NCBI GenBank assembly: GCA_910579175.1
Contig: CAJTTB010000017.1
Location: forward strand, 1-63,168
DNA from: an uncultured Oscillospiraceae bacterium
GTDB lineage: Bacteria > Bacillota > Clostridia > Oscillospirales > Ruminococcaceae
Direction of reading: 5' to 3'
Length of the DNA stretch: 63,168 bases
A program made the position numbers and the translations under genes. The first letter of the stretch is position 1. The number at the start of each line of letters is the position of its first letter. Below, in pieces: positions 24,415 through 32,777 of the stretch. The notes under the pieces were generated by a model that saw only the letters and a program-made list of their open reading frames with translations, had not been told where the DNA came from and did no database searches.

Positions 24415-25206
24415 ATGGAGAAAATTACATCAAAGGACAACCATTCTATTAAGGAATACCATAAGTTAGCAAATTCTAAAAGTTATCGGGAAAAAACAGG
24501 GAAGTTTGCAATCGAAAGTGTTAAACTAATCATAGAGGCAATACAGTCTCATGTAACAATTGAAAAAGTTTTTGTAACGCAGTCTAGTTATGAGAAAAAT
24601 TATACGATATTACAAAAATTTTTTGTCAATTTGCAGACAAATAGTTATCTGATTACAGATGAATTAGAACAAAAGCTCACCCAAACAAATAATGCGCAGG
24701 GGTTTTTTGCAATCTGTAAAAAGCTTGACAAACATTTGGATATTGGTAAAATAAAGAAAGATGGTAAATATGTATTTTTATCCAAATTGCAAGATACAGG
24801 TAATGTTGGTACCATTATTCGCACCGCAGAAGCGATGGGATTAAGCGGAGTGATTGTTTCAAAAGATACCTGCGATGTGACAAGTATGAAGGTCTTGCGT
24901 GCAAGCATGGGCTCTGCGTTCCGAATGAAGATTTATGTTAGTTGTGAAGAGGTTGCGGATATTCGTCAATTGTCTGATTACTTTTCTATTTATGCGGCAG
25001 TGTTGGATAAAGGGGCTGTTCGCTTAACAGATGTTGTGTTTTCTCCCAATAGCATTGTTGTCATTGGAAATGAGGGAAATGGGTTAAGCCAGCAAATCAT
25101 TGATATTTGTTCAGAAAAGATTACAATTCAAATGGCAGGAAACACAGAGTCTCTCAACGCGGGAATGGCAGCAGGTATTTTGATGTGGGAAATGATGAAA
25201 TCATAA
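24415..25206 (+). CDS. SpoU/TrmH-family RNA 2'-O-methyltransferase
   Basis: A 263-residue SPOUT methyltransferase of the TrmH type that methylates a ribose in rRNA or tRNA using S-adenosylmethionine. The N-terminal substrate-binding domain (about 1-95) is followed by the knotted catalytic domain with motif 1 QDTGNVGTIIRTAEA (about 124), motif 2 IVVIGNEGNGLS and motif 3 ESLNAGMAAGIL. The frame is intact. The gene usually lies after rplT in clostridia, as here. The exact target nucleotide (23S rRNA is likely) cannot be told from sequence. dprA follows 14 bases downstream. Confidence 0.92.
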   Translation: MEKITSKDNHSIKEYHKLANSKSYREKTGKFAIESVKLIIEAIQSHVTIEKVFVTQSSYEKNYTILQKFFVNLQTNSYLITDELEQKLTQTNNAQGFFAICKKLDKHLDIGKIKKDGKYVFLSKLQDTGNVGTIIRTAEAMGLSGVIVSKDTCDVTSMKVLRASMGSAFRMKIYVSCEEVADIRQLSDYFSIYAAVLDKGAVRLTDVVFSPNSIVVIGNEGNGLSQQIIDICSEKITIQMAGNTESLNAGMAAGILMWEMMKS

Positions 25207-25220
25207 AAGGAAGTGACATC

Positions 25221-26447
25221 ATGGAAGAAATAATATATTGGATTTGGTTTTCAAGGTTGTTTTCTTATGGGGATTATCGTGCAGCAATTGTACTCTCCCA
25301 TATAGACTATGATCCCAAAGGGCTTTATCAGAAGGATATTTCCGAGTTGAAAGCTATGAATCTATTTTCAAAATCTGATATTGAGACCATTACACATACT
25401 TCTTTAGAAAGTGCAGAGTTTATTTTAGAAAACTGCCAAAAAGAAGACATTCAAATTATCCCTTATACTTCAGAACAATTTCCACAGAGATTGAAAAATA
25501 TTTATGCACCACCTGTGGTAATTTATGTAAAGGGCACTTTGAATGATATAGATAAACAAGCGGCTATCGCAGTGGTAGGAACACGTTCGGCAAGTGATTA
25601 TGGAAAATCAGTCACTGGAAATTTGTCCTATGAATTGGCAAAGGCGGGAATGATTATCATCAGCGGTTGTGCTGTGGGAATTGATGCGTTTGCCCATACA
25701 GGCGCACTCAAAGCAGGTGGAACAACCATAGGTGTGATGGGTTGTGGATTGGATGTCGATTATCCTGTTGAAAATAGAACGTTAAAACAAGCTATTTTGA
25801 AAAAGGGCGCCTTAATCAGTGAATATCCTCCCAAAGAACAGCCGATTGGATATCATTTTCCAATTAGAAATCGCATTATCTCAGCGCTGAGTTTGGGTGT
25901 ATTGATAACAGAAGCCCCTGAAAAAAGTGGTGCTTTGATTACCGCAGAACATGCATTGGAACAGGGAAAAGATGTATTTTGTGTTCCACCACATCATATT
26001 TATGATAAGCGTTTTGCAGGCGTTGTAAAATATTTAAGAGATGGAGCGATTCCAGTATTTTCTGCACAGGATATTTTATCTTACTATGTAGACTATTATG
26101 CTCATTGTTTAAATGCAGAATATATTTATGTCCCATTTGAGAAACATACTTCTAGAACAGTTGGGAAAAATATGCTCAAACAAACGGTTATTTCTGAAAG
26201 GGAAGATGAGAAAACTACTTCAGAACAACCAATCATCAATGACAGCTTAGCTTCTATAGATGACGACCATTGGAGTGAAGAAGCAAAAAAAATATTTGAA
26301 CTATTGACAATTGAGCCACAAATCGTTGATGAAATTGTGATAAAATCAGAGTTGTCTTTGCAGTTGGTTCGAGCAACCCTAACAGAATTGGAATTAGAAG
26401 GGCTTGTTTGTTCTCATTCTGGAGGACGGTTTTCTAGATGGAAGTAA
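25221..26447 (+). CDS. dprA: DNA-processing protein DprA
   Basis: A 408-residue DprA/Smf protein, which binds incoming single-stranded DNA during transformation and loads RecA. The Rossmann core is clear: VVGTRSASDYG, SGCAVGIDAFAH, VMGCGLDVDYP, then RNRIISALS and EKSGALITAEHALEQG. An N-terminal SAM-like helical region and a C-terminal winged helix (about 350-405) complete the architecture. The ATG at 25221 follows AAAGGAAG; an upstream ATG at 25107 lies inside the methyltransferase gene and gives an unrelated extension. Next to topA, the common smf-topA pairing. Confidence 0.95.
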   Translation: MEEIIYWIWFSRLFSYGDYRAAIVLSHIDYDPKGLYQKDISELKAMNLFSKSDIETITHTSLESAEFILENCQKEDIQIIPYTSEQFPQRLKNIYAPPVVIYVKGTLNDIDKQAAIAVVGTRSASDYGKSVTGNLSYELAKAGMIIISGCAVGIDAFAHTGALKAGGTTIGVMGCGLDVDYPVENRTLKQAILKKGALISEYPPKEQPIGYHFPIRNRIISALSLGVLITEAPEKSGALITAEHALEQGKDVFCVPPHHIYDKRFAGVVKYLRDGAIPVFSAQDILSYYVDYYAHCLNAEYIYVPFEKHTSRTVGKNMLKQTVISEREDEKTTSEQPIINDSLASIDDDHWSEEAKKIFELLTIEPQIVDEIVIKSELSLQLVRATLTELELEGLVCSHSGGRFSRWK

Positions 26448-26479
26448 ATTAAAAATAAATAAAAAGGTGATAAATAGAT

Positions 26480-28705
26480 ATGGCGACGAGTAAAATGCTT
26501 GTATCAGAGTCAACAGAACAAGTACAGCAGAATTCAACTGCGACAAAATCAAAAAAGAAAAAGACAACTACGAAAAAAACAGCAAAAAAGACCGTAAAAA
26601 AGAATTTAATTATTGTAGAATCTCCTGCTAAGGCGAAAACCATTAAAAAGTATCTTGGTAGAGGTTATGAAGTGATTGCTTCCATGGGTCATGTTCGTGA
26701 TCTTCCCAAAAGCAAATTGGCAGTAGATGTAGAAAATAATTTTGAGCCGCAATATATTAATATCCGAAAACAATCAAAAACAATTAAAGAATTAAAAGAA
26801 CATGCAAAAAAGAGCAAGGAAATCTTTTTGGCAACCGACCCAGATCGGGAGGGAGAAGCCATTTCATGGCATTTGTCTCAACTACTAAAGTTGGATGAAC
26901 ATGCGCAAAATCGAGTGACTTTTAATGAAATTACAAAATCAGGTGTACAAAATGGTATGGCAAGCCCCCGTGAGTTGGATATGGATTTAATCAATGCACA
27001 ACAGACCAGAAGGATTTTGGATCGTTTGGTGGGTTATAAATTAAGTCCCTTGCTTTGGAAGAAGATCAAAAGTGGACTTTCAGCAGGACGCGTACAATCG
27101 GTTGTTGTAAGTTTGATTGTAGATCGGGAAAATGAAATAAAAACATTTGAACAACAAGAATACTGGACAGTTGAAGCCAATTTGACTTCAGAGAGAGATT
27201 TGTCTATTGCAATTGAAAAAAGAACCTTTATTGCAAAATTATATGGAAAAGGCACACAGAAGATAGAGTTAAAGACAAAGGAAGAAGCCGATGAAATTTT
27301 AAAGGCAATTGATGGGGCAGATTATATTGTAACTGCAGTAAAAAAAGGAACGCGCAAGAAATCTCCTGCACCTCCATTTATTACTTCTACACTGCAACAG
27401 GAAGCTTCTCGAAAATTGGGCTTTCAGTCTCGCAGAACCATGCAGGCAGCACAGGAATTATATGAAGGTGTCGATGTAGAAGACTTTGGAACAATGGGTT
27501 TGATTACCTATATGAGAACCGACTCTTTGAGAATTTCTGAGGAAGCAAAAGCAGCGGCAAAGGATTATATTGTCAACACTTATGGAGAAAAATATCTTCC
27601 AGATAGCCCTAGGGTATATAAGACAAAATCCAATGCACAAGATGGACATGAGGCAATTCGCCCAACAACACCATCCATTACGCCTGCAATGGCAAAATCC
27701 AGTTTGACAAATGATCAATATAAAATTTATAAACTCATTTGGGAACGCTTTATTGCTAGTCAAATGGCAAATTGTTTATTGGATACTGTACAGGTGACAA
27801 TTGATGCGGCTGGATATACCTTTAAAGCCTCAGGATTTTCTGTTAGATTTGATGGCTATACGATGTTATATGAAGAAAGCAAAGATGAAGAACGTCAAAA
27901 GTCTGGAATGTTACCTGTATTGGAAGAACAAGAGAAACTGCACTTAAATAAGGTAAGTGGAGAACAACATTTTACACAGCCACCACCAAGATTTACAGAG
28001 GCTTCTTTGATTAAGACATTAGAAGAAAATGGTATTGGGCGTCCTAGTACCTATTCGCCAACCATTACAACTGTTATTTCTAGAAATTATATTGAGCGTG
28101 AGGGAAAACAATTGGTTCCTACGGTTTTGGGTGAGGTTACAACACAATTGATTAAAACACATTTTCATAAATTTATTGATGTGGACTTTACTGCCAATAT
28201 GGAAACAGATTTGGATAAGATTGAAGCGGGAAAAGAAGACTGGAAACAGACGTTAAAACTATTTTATGATGATTTTGCAAAGACATTGGAAGAAGCACAA
28301 CAGAAAATTGGCGATGACAAAATTGTGCTTCCCGATGAAGTGACCGATGAAGTTTGTGAGCTCTGTGGTAAAAATATGGTGGTAAAAACAGGACGATTTG
28401 GTAAATTCTTGGCTTGTCCTGGTTATCCAGATTGCAAAAATACCAAAAAAATTGTAGTTGAAACAGGCGGTTTCTGTCCGCTGTGTGGCGGTAAAATTCT
28501 AGAGAAAAAGAGCAAGAAGGGTAAGAAGTTTTATGGGTGTAGCAATTATCCAGAGTGTTCTTTTATGACCTGGGATGCACCAGCAAAAGAGGATTGTCCC
28601 AAGTGTGGGAAAAGTTTATTGAAAAAAGCCGGAAAATATGGCAAAATTTATTGTTCTAATGAGCACTGCGATTATCAGATCACACCAGATAAAGAGTCCG
28701 ATTGA
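26480..28705 (+). CDS. topA: DNA topoisomerase I
   Basis: A 741-residue type IA topoisomerase that relaxes negative supercoils. The Toprim domain starts at about 40 (LIIVESPAKAKTIKKYLG) and has DPDREGEAI; the catalytic tyrosine is in LITYMRTDS (about 341). Three C-terminal zinc fingers of the Cys4 type are at about 628-655 (CELCGKN..), 671-697 (CPLCGGK..) and 710-733 (CPKCGKS..). A Lys/Thr-rich extension of about 37 residues precedes the Toprim domain, which most TopA proteins lack. A ribosome-binding site AAAAGGTGA lies upstream. trmFO follows closely. Confidence 0.97.
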   Translation: MATSKMLVSESTEQVQQNSTATKSKKKKTTTKKTAKKTVKKNLIIVESPAKAKTIKKYLGRGYEVIASMGHVRDLPKSKLAVDVENNFEPQYINIRKQSKTIKELKEHAKKSKEIFLATDPDREGEAISWHLSQLLKLDEHAQNRVTFNEITKSGVQNGMASPRELDMDLINAQQTRRILDRLVGYKLSPLLWKKIKSGLSAGRVQSVVVSLIVDRENEIKTFEQQEYWTVEANLTSERDLSIAIEKRTFIAKLYGKGTQKIELKTKEEADEILKAIDGADYIVTAVKKGTRKKSPAPPFITSTLQQEASRKLGFQSRRTMQAAQELYEGVDVEDFGTMGLITYMRTDSLRISEEAKAAAKDYIVNTYGEKYLPDSPRVYKTKSNAQDGHEAIRPTTPSITPAMAKSSLTNDQYKIYKLIWERFIASQMANCLLDTVQVTIDAAGYTFKASGFSVRFDGYTMLYEESKDEERQKSGMLPVLEEQEKLHLNKVSGEQHFTQPPPRFTEASLIKTLEENGIGRPSTYSPTITTVISRNYIEREGKQLVPTVLGEVTTQLIKTHFHKFIDVDFTANMETDLDKIEAGKEDWKQTLKLFYDDFAKTLEEAQQKIGDDKIVLPDEVTDEVCELCGKNMVVKTGRFGKFLACPGYPDCKNTKKIVVETGGFCPLCGGKILEKKSKKGKKFYGCSNYPECSFMTWDAPAKEDCPKCGKSLLKKAGKYGKIYCSNEHCDYQITPDKESD

Positions 28706-28729
28706 TGGGAAAGAAGAAAGGAAATGGAT

Positions 28730-30088
28730 ATGGAAGGCAATCAGCAGATAGTTCATGTGATTGGTGCAGGGCTTGCAGGATGTGAGGCGGCATGGCAGCT
28801 TGCCAGTCAGGGTATATCGGTTAAGTTGTATGAGATGAAACCAAAAAAATATACACCAGCACATTCCTATTCGGGATTTGCAGAGTTGGTCTGTTCCAAC
28901 TCACTCAAAGCATCCAGATTGGATTCAGCTGCAGGACTACTCAAAGCAGAGATGAAGTTGTTGGGTTCGATTGTAATGGAGAGTGCTTTACAAAATAGCG
29001 TTCCTGCTGGCGGTGCTTTGGCAGTGGATAGAGTAAAGTTTTCAGATGATATTACAAAGCAAATTCAGGAACATCCAAATATTCAGGTGATAGCAGAAGA
29101 AGTGACTCAGATTCCAGATGGTTGGGTTGTGATTGCCTCTGGACCTTTGACCTCTGACTCGCTTGCGCAGCAGATTCAGACCTTGGTACAAACAGAGCAG
29201 CTTAGCTTTTTTGATGCTGCAGCTCCGATTGTTTCTGCTGATAGTATTGATCGTTCCATTGTTTTTGAGGCATCTCGTTATGGAAAAGGAGATAGTGATG
29301 ATTATCTCAATTGTCCCATGAATCAAGAAGAGTATGAACGCTTTTATCAAGAACTAATTTTGGCAGAGTCGGCGCCGCTCAAGGAGATCGACAAGCGGGA
29401 TTTTAAAGTATATGAGGGTTGTATGCCAGTGGAGGTTATGGCAAAGCGGGGCATTGACACATTGAGATTTGGACCACTAAAGCCGGTCGGTCTGACCGAC
29501 CCTAGAACTGGTCGTTTTCCTTGGGCAGTGGTTCAACTTCGCAAAGAAAATCGAGAGGCAACGATGTATAATTTAGTGGGATTTCAAACCAATTTAAAAT
29601 GGGGTGAACAAAAGCGGATATTTTCACTGATTCCCGGCTTGGAACATGCTGAATTTTATCGTTATGGTGTTATGCACCGCAATACCTTTTTAAATAGTCC
29701 CAAATTGTTGGATCATCATTTTTGTCTTAAAAGTAAACCAACTGTGTTTTTTGCAGGGCAAATTACAGGTGTAGAGGGCTATATAGAATCCGCTGCCAGT
29801 GGTATTTATGTGGGTTTGAATCTCGCTAGGAAGTTACAGGGAAAGTCTATGATTGATTTGCCAAAAGAAACCATGTTGGGAGCATTGAGCAATTATATCA
29901 GTGATGAAACAGTTGTTGATTTCCAGCCAATGGGCAGCAATATGGGTATCTTGCCCAGTCTGCTAGAGCGAGTAAAAAATAAAAAATTGCGTTATCAGAT
30001 GATTGCGCAACGAGGAATACAGGCATTGCAGGATTGTTTACAACACAATGGCATTCATTTTATACCATATGAGGAGGTGGGTCAATGA
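28730..30088 (+). CDS. trmFO: Methylenetetrahydrofolate-tRNA-(uracil-5-)-methyltransferase
   Basis: A 452-residue flavoprotein that makes 5-methyluridine at position 54 of tRNA using methylenetetrahydrofolate and FADH2. The FAD-binding VHVIGAGLAGCEAAWQLA is at the N-terminus, followed by the TrmFO-specific AELVCSNSLKA and, later, FAGQITGVEGYIESAASG. The ATG at 28730 has AAAGGA eight bases upstream; ATG 28724 is too close. Downstream of topA, the classic topA-trmFO pairing in Firmicutes, and overlapping plsX by ATGA. Confidence 0.96.
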   Translation: MEGNQQIVHVIGAGLAGCEAAWQLASQGISVKLYEMKPKKYTPAHSYSGFAELVCSNSLKASRLDSAAGLLKAEMKLLGSIVMESALQNSVPAGGALAVDRVKFSDDITKQIQEHPNIQVIAEEVTQIPDGWVVIASGPLTSDSLAQQIQTLVQTEQLSFFDAAAPIVSADSIDRSIVFEASRYGKGDSDDYLNCPMNQEEYERFYQELILAESAPLKEIDKRDFKVYEGCMPVEVMAKRGIDTLRFGPLKPVGLTDPRTGRFPWAVVQLRKENREATMYNLVGFQTNLKWGEQKRIFSLIPGLEHAEFYRYGVMHRNTFLNSPKLLDHHFCLKSKPTVFFAGQITGVEGYIESAASGIYVGLNLARKLQGKSMIDLPKETMLGALSNYISDETVVDFQPMGSNMGILPSLLERVKNKKLRYQMIAQRGIQALQDCLQHNGIHFIPYEEVGQ

Positions 30089-31083
30089 AAATTGTAGTAG
30101 ATGGTTTTGGAGGGGATAATGCCCCTCTATCAGTCATAGAAGGAAGTGCGCTAGCAGTACAGGAATTGGGCGTAGATATTGTGATAACTGGAGAAGAAAA
30201 GGTTATCCGTCAGGTAGCTGAGCAGCATCATATCAGTTTAAACAAAATAGAAATTGTCAATACAACCGATGTAATTGCAGTATGTGACGATCCTACCAGC
30301 ATTATGAAGGAACATGCGCAATCTTCTATGGCGGTGGGAATGAAATTGTTGGCAGATGGTCAGGCAGATGCGTTTGTCAGTGCTGGAAGTACTGGAGCAT
30401 TGGTAGTGGGTGCAACCATGATAGTCAAGCGTATTAAAGGCATTAAGCGTCCGACGATTGCGACGATCATTCCCTGTCAAAACGGTTGTTTTATGTTGGC
30501 GGATGCAGGGGCAAATTTAGATTGCCGACCTGAAATGCTCTTGCAGTTTGGATTGATGGGTTCCATTTATATGGAACAAATTATCAACATCAGTCGCCCT
30601 CGTGTGACTTTGGTCAATGTCGGTGCAGAAGAAACCAAAGGAAGAGAATTGCAGCTAGAGACTTATCGGTTATTCCAAAAATCTGCTTTGAATTTTATGG
30701 GAAATATAGAGGCGCGCGAAATTCCATTGGGCGGTGCTGATGTAGTGGTAGCAGATGGATTTACTGGAAATGTCATTTTAAAATTGACCGAAGGATTGGC
30801 AAAGTTTGTAATGGGCGGTCTAAAGGAAATGTTTTTGGGAAGCGTCAAGGGAAAAATTGCAGCCTCTTTGCTGATGAAAGACATGAAACAATTTAAGAAA
30901 AAGATGGATTATAAGGAATATGGAGGTGCTCCGCTATTAGGAGCTGCAAAACCAGTGATAAAAGCGCATGGAAGCTCTGATGCCTATGCCTATAAAAATG
31001 CAATCCGTCAGGCAAAGGCATTTGTAGAAAAAGATGTAATTGGTACAATTGAACAAGCAATTCAAAAGTCAAAGGAGGCGTAA
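30085..31083 (+). CDS. plsX: Phosphate acyltransferase PlsX
   Basis: A 332-residue soluble enzyme making acyl-phosphate from acyl-ACP for phospholipid synthesis with PlsY. The start MKIVVDGFGGDNAP matches PlsX, although DAMGGD is more usual. Later landmarks are SAGSTGALVVGA, LADAGANLDCRPE and VVADGFTGNVILKL. Overlaps trmFO by four bases and is immediately followed by rnc without the acpP gene that commonly separates plsX and rnc, so the acyl carrier protein must be encoded elsewhere. Confidence 0.96.
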   Translation: MKIVVDGFGGDNAPLSVIEGSALAVQELGVDIVITGEEKVIRQVAEQHHISLNKIEIVNTTDVIAVCDDPTSIMKEHAQSSMAVGMKLLADGQADAFVSAGSTGALVVGATMIVKRIKGIKRPTIATIIPCQNGCFMLADAGANLDCRPEMLLQFGLMGSIYMEQIINISRPRVTLVNVGAEETKGRELQLETYRLFQKSALNFMGNIEAREIPLGGADVVVADGFTGNVILKLTEGLAKFVMGGLKEMFLGSVKGKIAASLLMKDMKQFKKKMDYKEYGGAPLLGAAKPVIKAHGSSDAYAYKNAIRQAKAFVEKDVIGTIEQAIQKSKEA

Positions 31084-31767
31084 GTGTTGGTTGAGTTTGA
31101 AAAACGAATACGATATCATTATTACAATAAAAGTTTGATGGAAGAGGCTTTGACCCATTCTTCCTATGCCAATGAGGGAAAAAAACATATTAAAAACAAT
31201 CAGCGTTTGGAATTTTTAGGGGACTCGGTTCTTTCTATCATTGTGGCACAATATCTATTTGAACACTACACTTATCTACCAGAGGGAGAATTGACAAAAT
31301 TGCGTGCTTTTTTGGTGTGTGAAAAGAGTTTACATCAATTTGCTTTGCGCATTCATTTAGGGGATTACCTTGTATTGGGTAAAGGAGAAGAAAATACTGG
31401 TGGAAGAAAGCGACCATCTATCTTGGCAGATGCTTTTGAAGCAGTAATTGGTTCCATTTATTTGGATAGTGGATTAGAAGCAGCAAGGACATTTGTATTG
31501 CGCTTTATTCCTGAGGAATTGGATGTTGAAAAAGTAACCTATGTCAGCGATTATAAAACAGCGCTTCAAGAGATTATTCAAAAAAATCGGGAAGAAAAAA
31601 TTGAGTATGTCATTGTAGCTGAAAAAGGTCCAGATCACAACAAGACATTTACTGTAGAGGTGCATTTGAATTCCAACGTAATTGGCACTGGAGAGGGCAG
31701 AAGCAAAAAACAAGCGGAGCAGGTGGCAGCCAAAGAAGCGCTGTCTTTGATGGGTTATGAAACATAG
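31084..31767 (+). CDS. rnc: Ribonuclease III
   Basis: A 227-residue RNase III that cleaves double-stranded RNA in rRNA maturation. The catalytic signature RLEFLGDSVLS is at about residue 42, with the second acidic site in ADAFEAVIGSIYLD. A dsRNA-binding domain covers about 155-225 (TALQEIIQKN, GEGRSKKQAEQVAAKEAL). The start is GTG 31084 or, with better spacing from AAAGGAGG, TTG 31087. It follows plsX without a gap. The last 11 bases overlap the radical SAM gene. Confidence 0.96.
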   Translation: MLVEFEKRIRYHYYNKSLMEEALTHSSYANEGKKHIKNNQRLEFLGDSVLSIIVAQYLFEHYTYLPEGELTKLRAFLVCEKSLHQFALRIHLGDYLVLGKGEENTGGRKRPSILADAFEAVIGSIYLDSGLEAARTFVLRFIPEELDVEKVTYVSDYKTALQEIIQKNREEKIEYVIVAEKGPDHNKTFTVEVHLNSNVIGTGEGRSKKQAEQVAAKEALSLMGYET

Positions 31768-32755
31768 TAATATTTCCATTTTTATTCCGCATTTGGGCTG
31801 TCCCAATCAGTGTAGCTTTTGCAATCAGCAGACTATCACCGGTCAGCAGGATACGCCTACGGTAAAGCAAGTAGAACAGCTGTTGCAAAGGGCAATTTTG
31901 TTGTTAAAGCGTCCACCAGAAGAAACAGAAATCGCCTTTTTTGGTGGGAGCTTTACAGCAATCGATTACAACTATATGTGTGAACTATTAGAACTTGCAC
32001 AGAGTTGTGTAGAACAGTATCATTTAAAGGGAATTCGCATCTCAACCCGCCCAGATTATATAGATAAAAAGGTATTATCCTGCTTAAAAAGATATGGTGT
32101 TACTAGCATTGAATTGGGCGCACAGAGTATGGACAATCGGGTTTTATCGGCAAACCATCGGGGACATACCAAAGAACAAGTGATTGCTGCCTGTGGGCAG
32201 ATTCGCAGTGATGGGTTTGAATTGGGCTTACAGATGATGGTTGGTTTATACCAGGATACACCAGAAATCAGTTTGCAAACTGCAAGAGAAATATTGCGTC
32301 TTCAACCGGATACAGTGCGGATTTATCCGACGGTTGTCTTAGAGAATACCTGCCTTGCAAAGTGGTATCAACAGGGAATTTATCATCCAATGTCATTGGA
32401 AACTGCGGTGGAGATTTGCGCCCAAATGCTTTGGATGTTTTATCAAGCTGGTATTTCAGTCATCAAATGTGGGCTACATGCTTCAGAGGATATAACCAGT
32501 CAGATGGTGGCGGGAATTTATCATCCCGCTTTTCGGGAGTTATGTGAATCTTATCTGTATTTGATGTTGGCAAAAAAGCAGTTGTCTATGTTGTCTGTAA
32601 AAGGACCAGTGACATTGTTTGTAAATCCTACCGCCATCTCTAAAATGATAGGGCAAAAGCGTAGCAATTTAAAGGCATTGGAGGCAATGCTAAACTATCC
32701 CATTACAGTAAGAGAAAAATCATCTCTTTCTCTTTATGAAATAAGTATATCATAA
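31757..32755 (+). CDS. Elp3/HemN-like radical SAM protein
   Basis: A 332-residue radical SAM enzyme. The 4Fe-4S triad is in CPNQCSFC (residues about 15-22), near the N-terminus, followed by the SAM-binding AFFGGSFTA and IRISTRPDYI. The C-terminal half (residues about 200-330) resembles the part downstream of the radical core in proteins related to Elp3, but lacks the acetyltransferase domain. This gene commonly lies between rnc and smc in clostridia. Substrate unknown; tRNA is a plausible target from the Elp3 relation. It overlaps rnc by 11 bases. Confidence 0.85.
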   Translation: MKHSNISIFIPHLGCPNQCSFCNQQTITGQQDTPTVKQVEQLLQRAILLLKRPPEETEIAFFGGSFTAIDYNYMCELLELAQSCVEQYHLKGIRISTRPDYIDKKVLSCLKRYGVTSIELGAQSMDNRVLSANHRGHTKEQVIAACGQIRSDGFELGLQMMVGLYQDTPEISLQTAREILRLQPDTVRIYPTVVLENTCLAKWYQQGIYHPMSLETAVEICAQMLWMFYQAGISVIKCGLHASEDITSQMVAGIYHPAFRELCESYLYLMLAKKQLSMLSVKGPVTLFVNPTAISKMIGQKRSNLKALEAMLNYPITVREKSSLSLYEISIS

Positions 32756-32777
32756 AACACTAGAAAGGAGGATTTTG

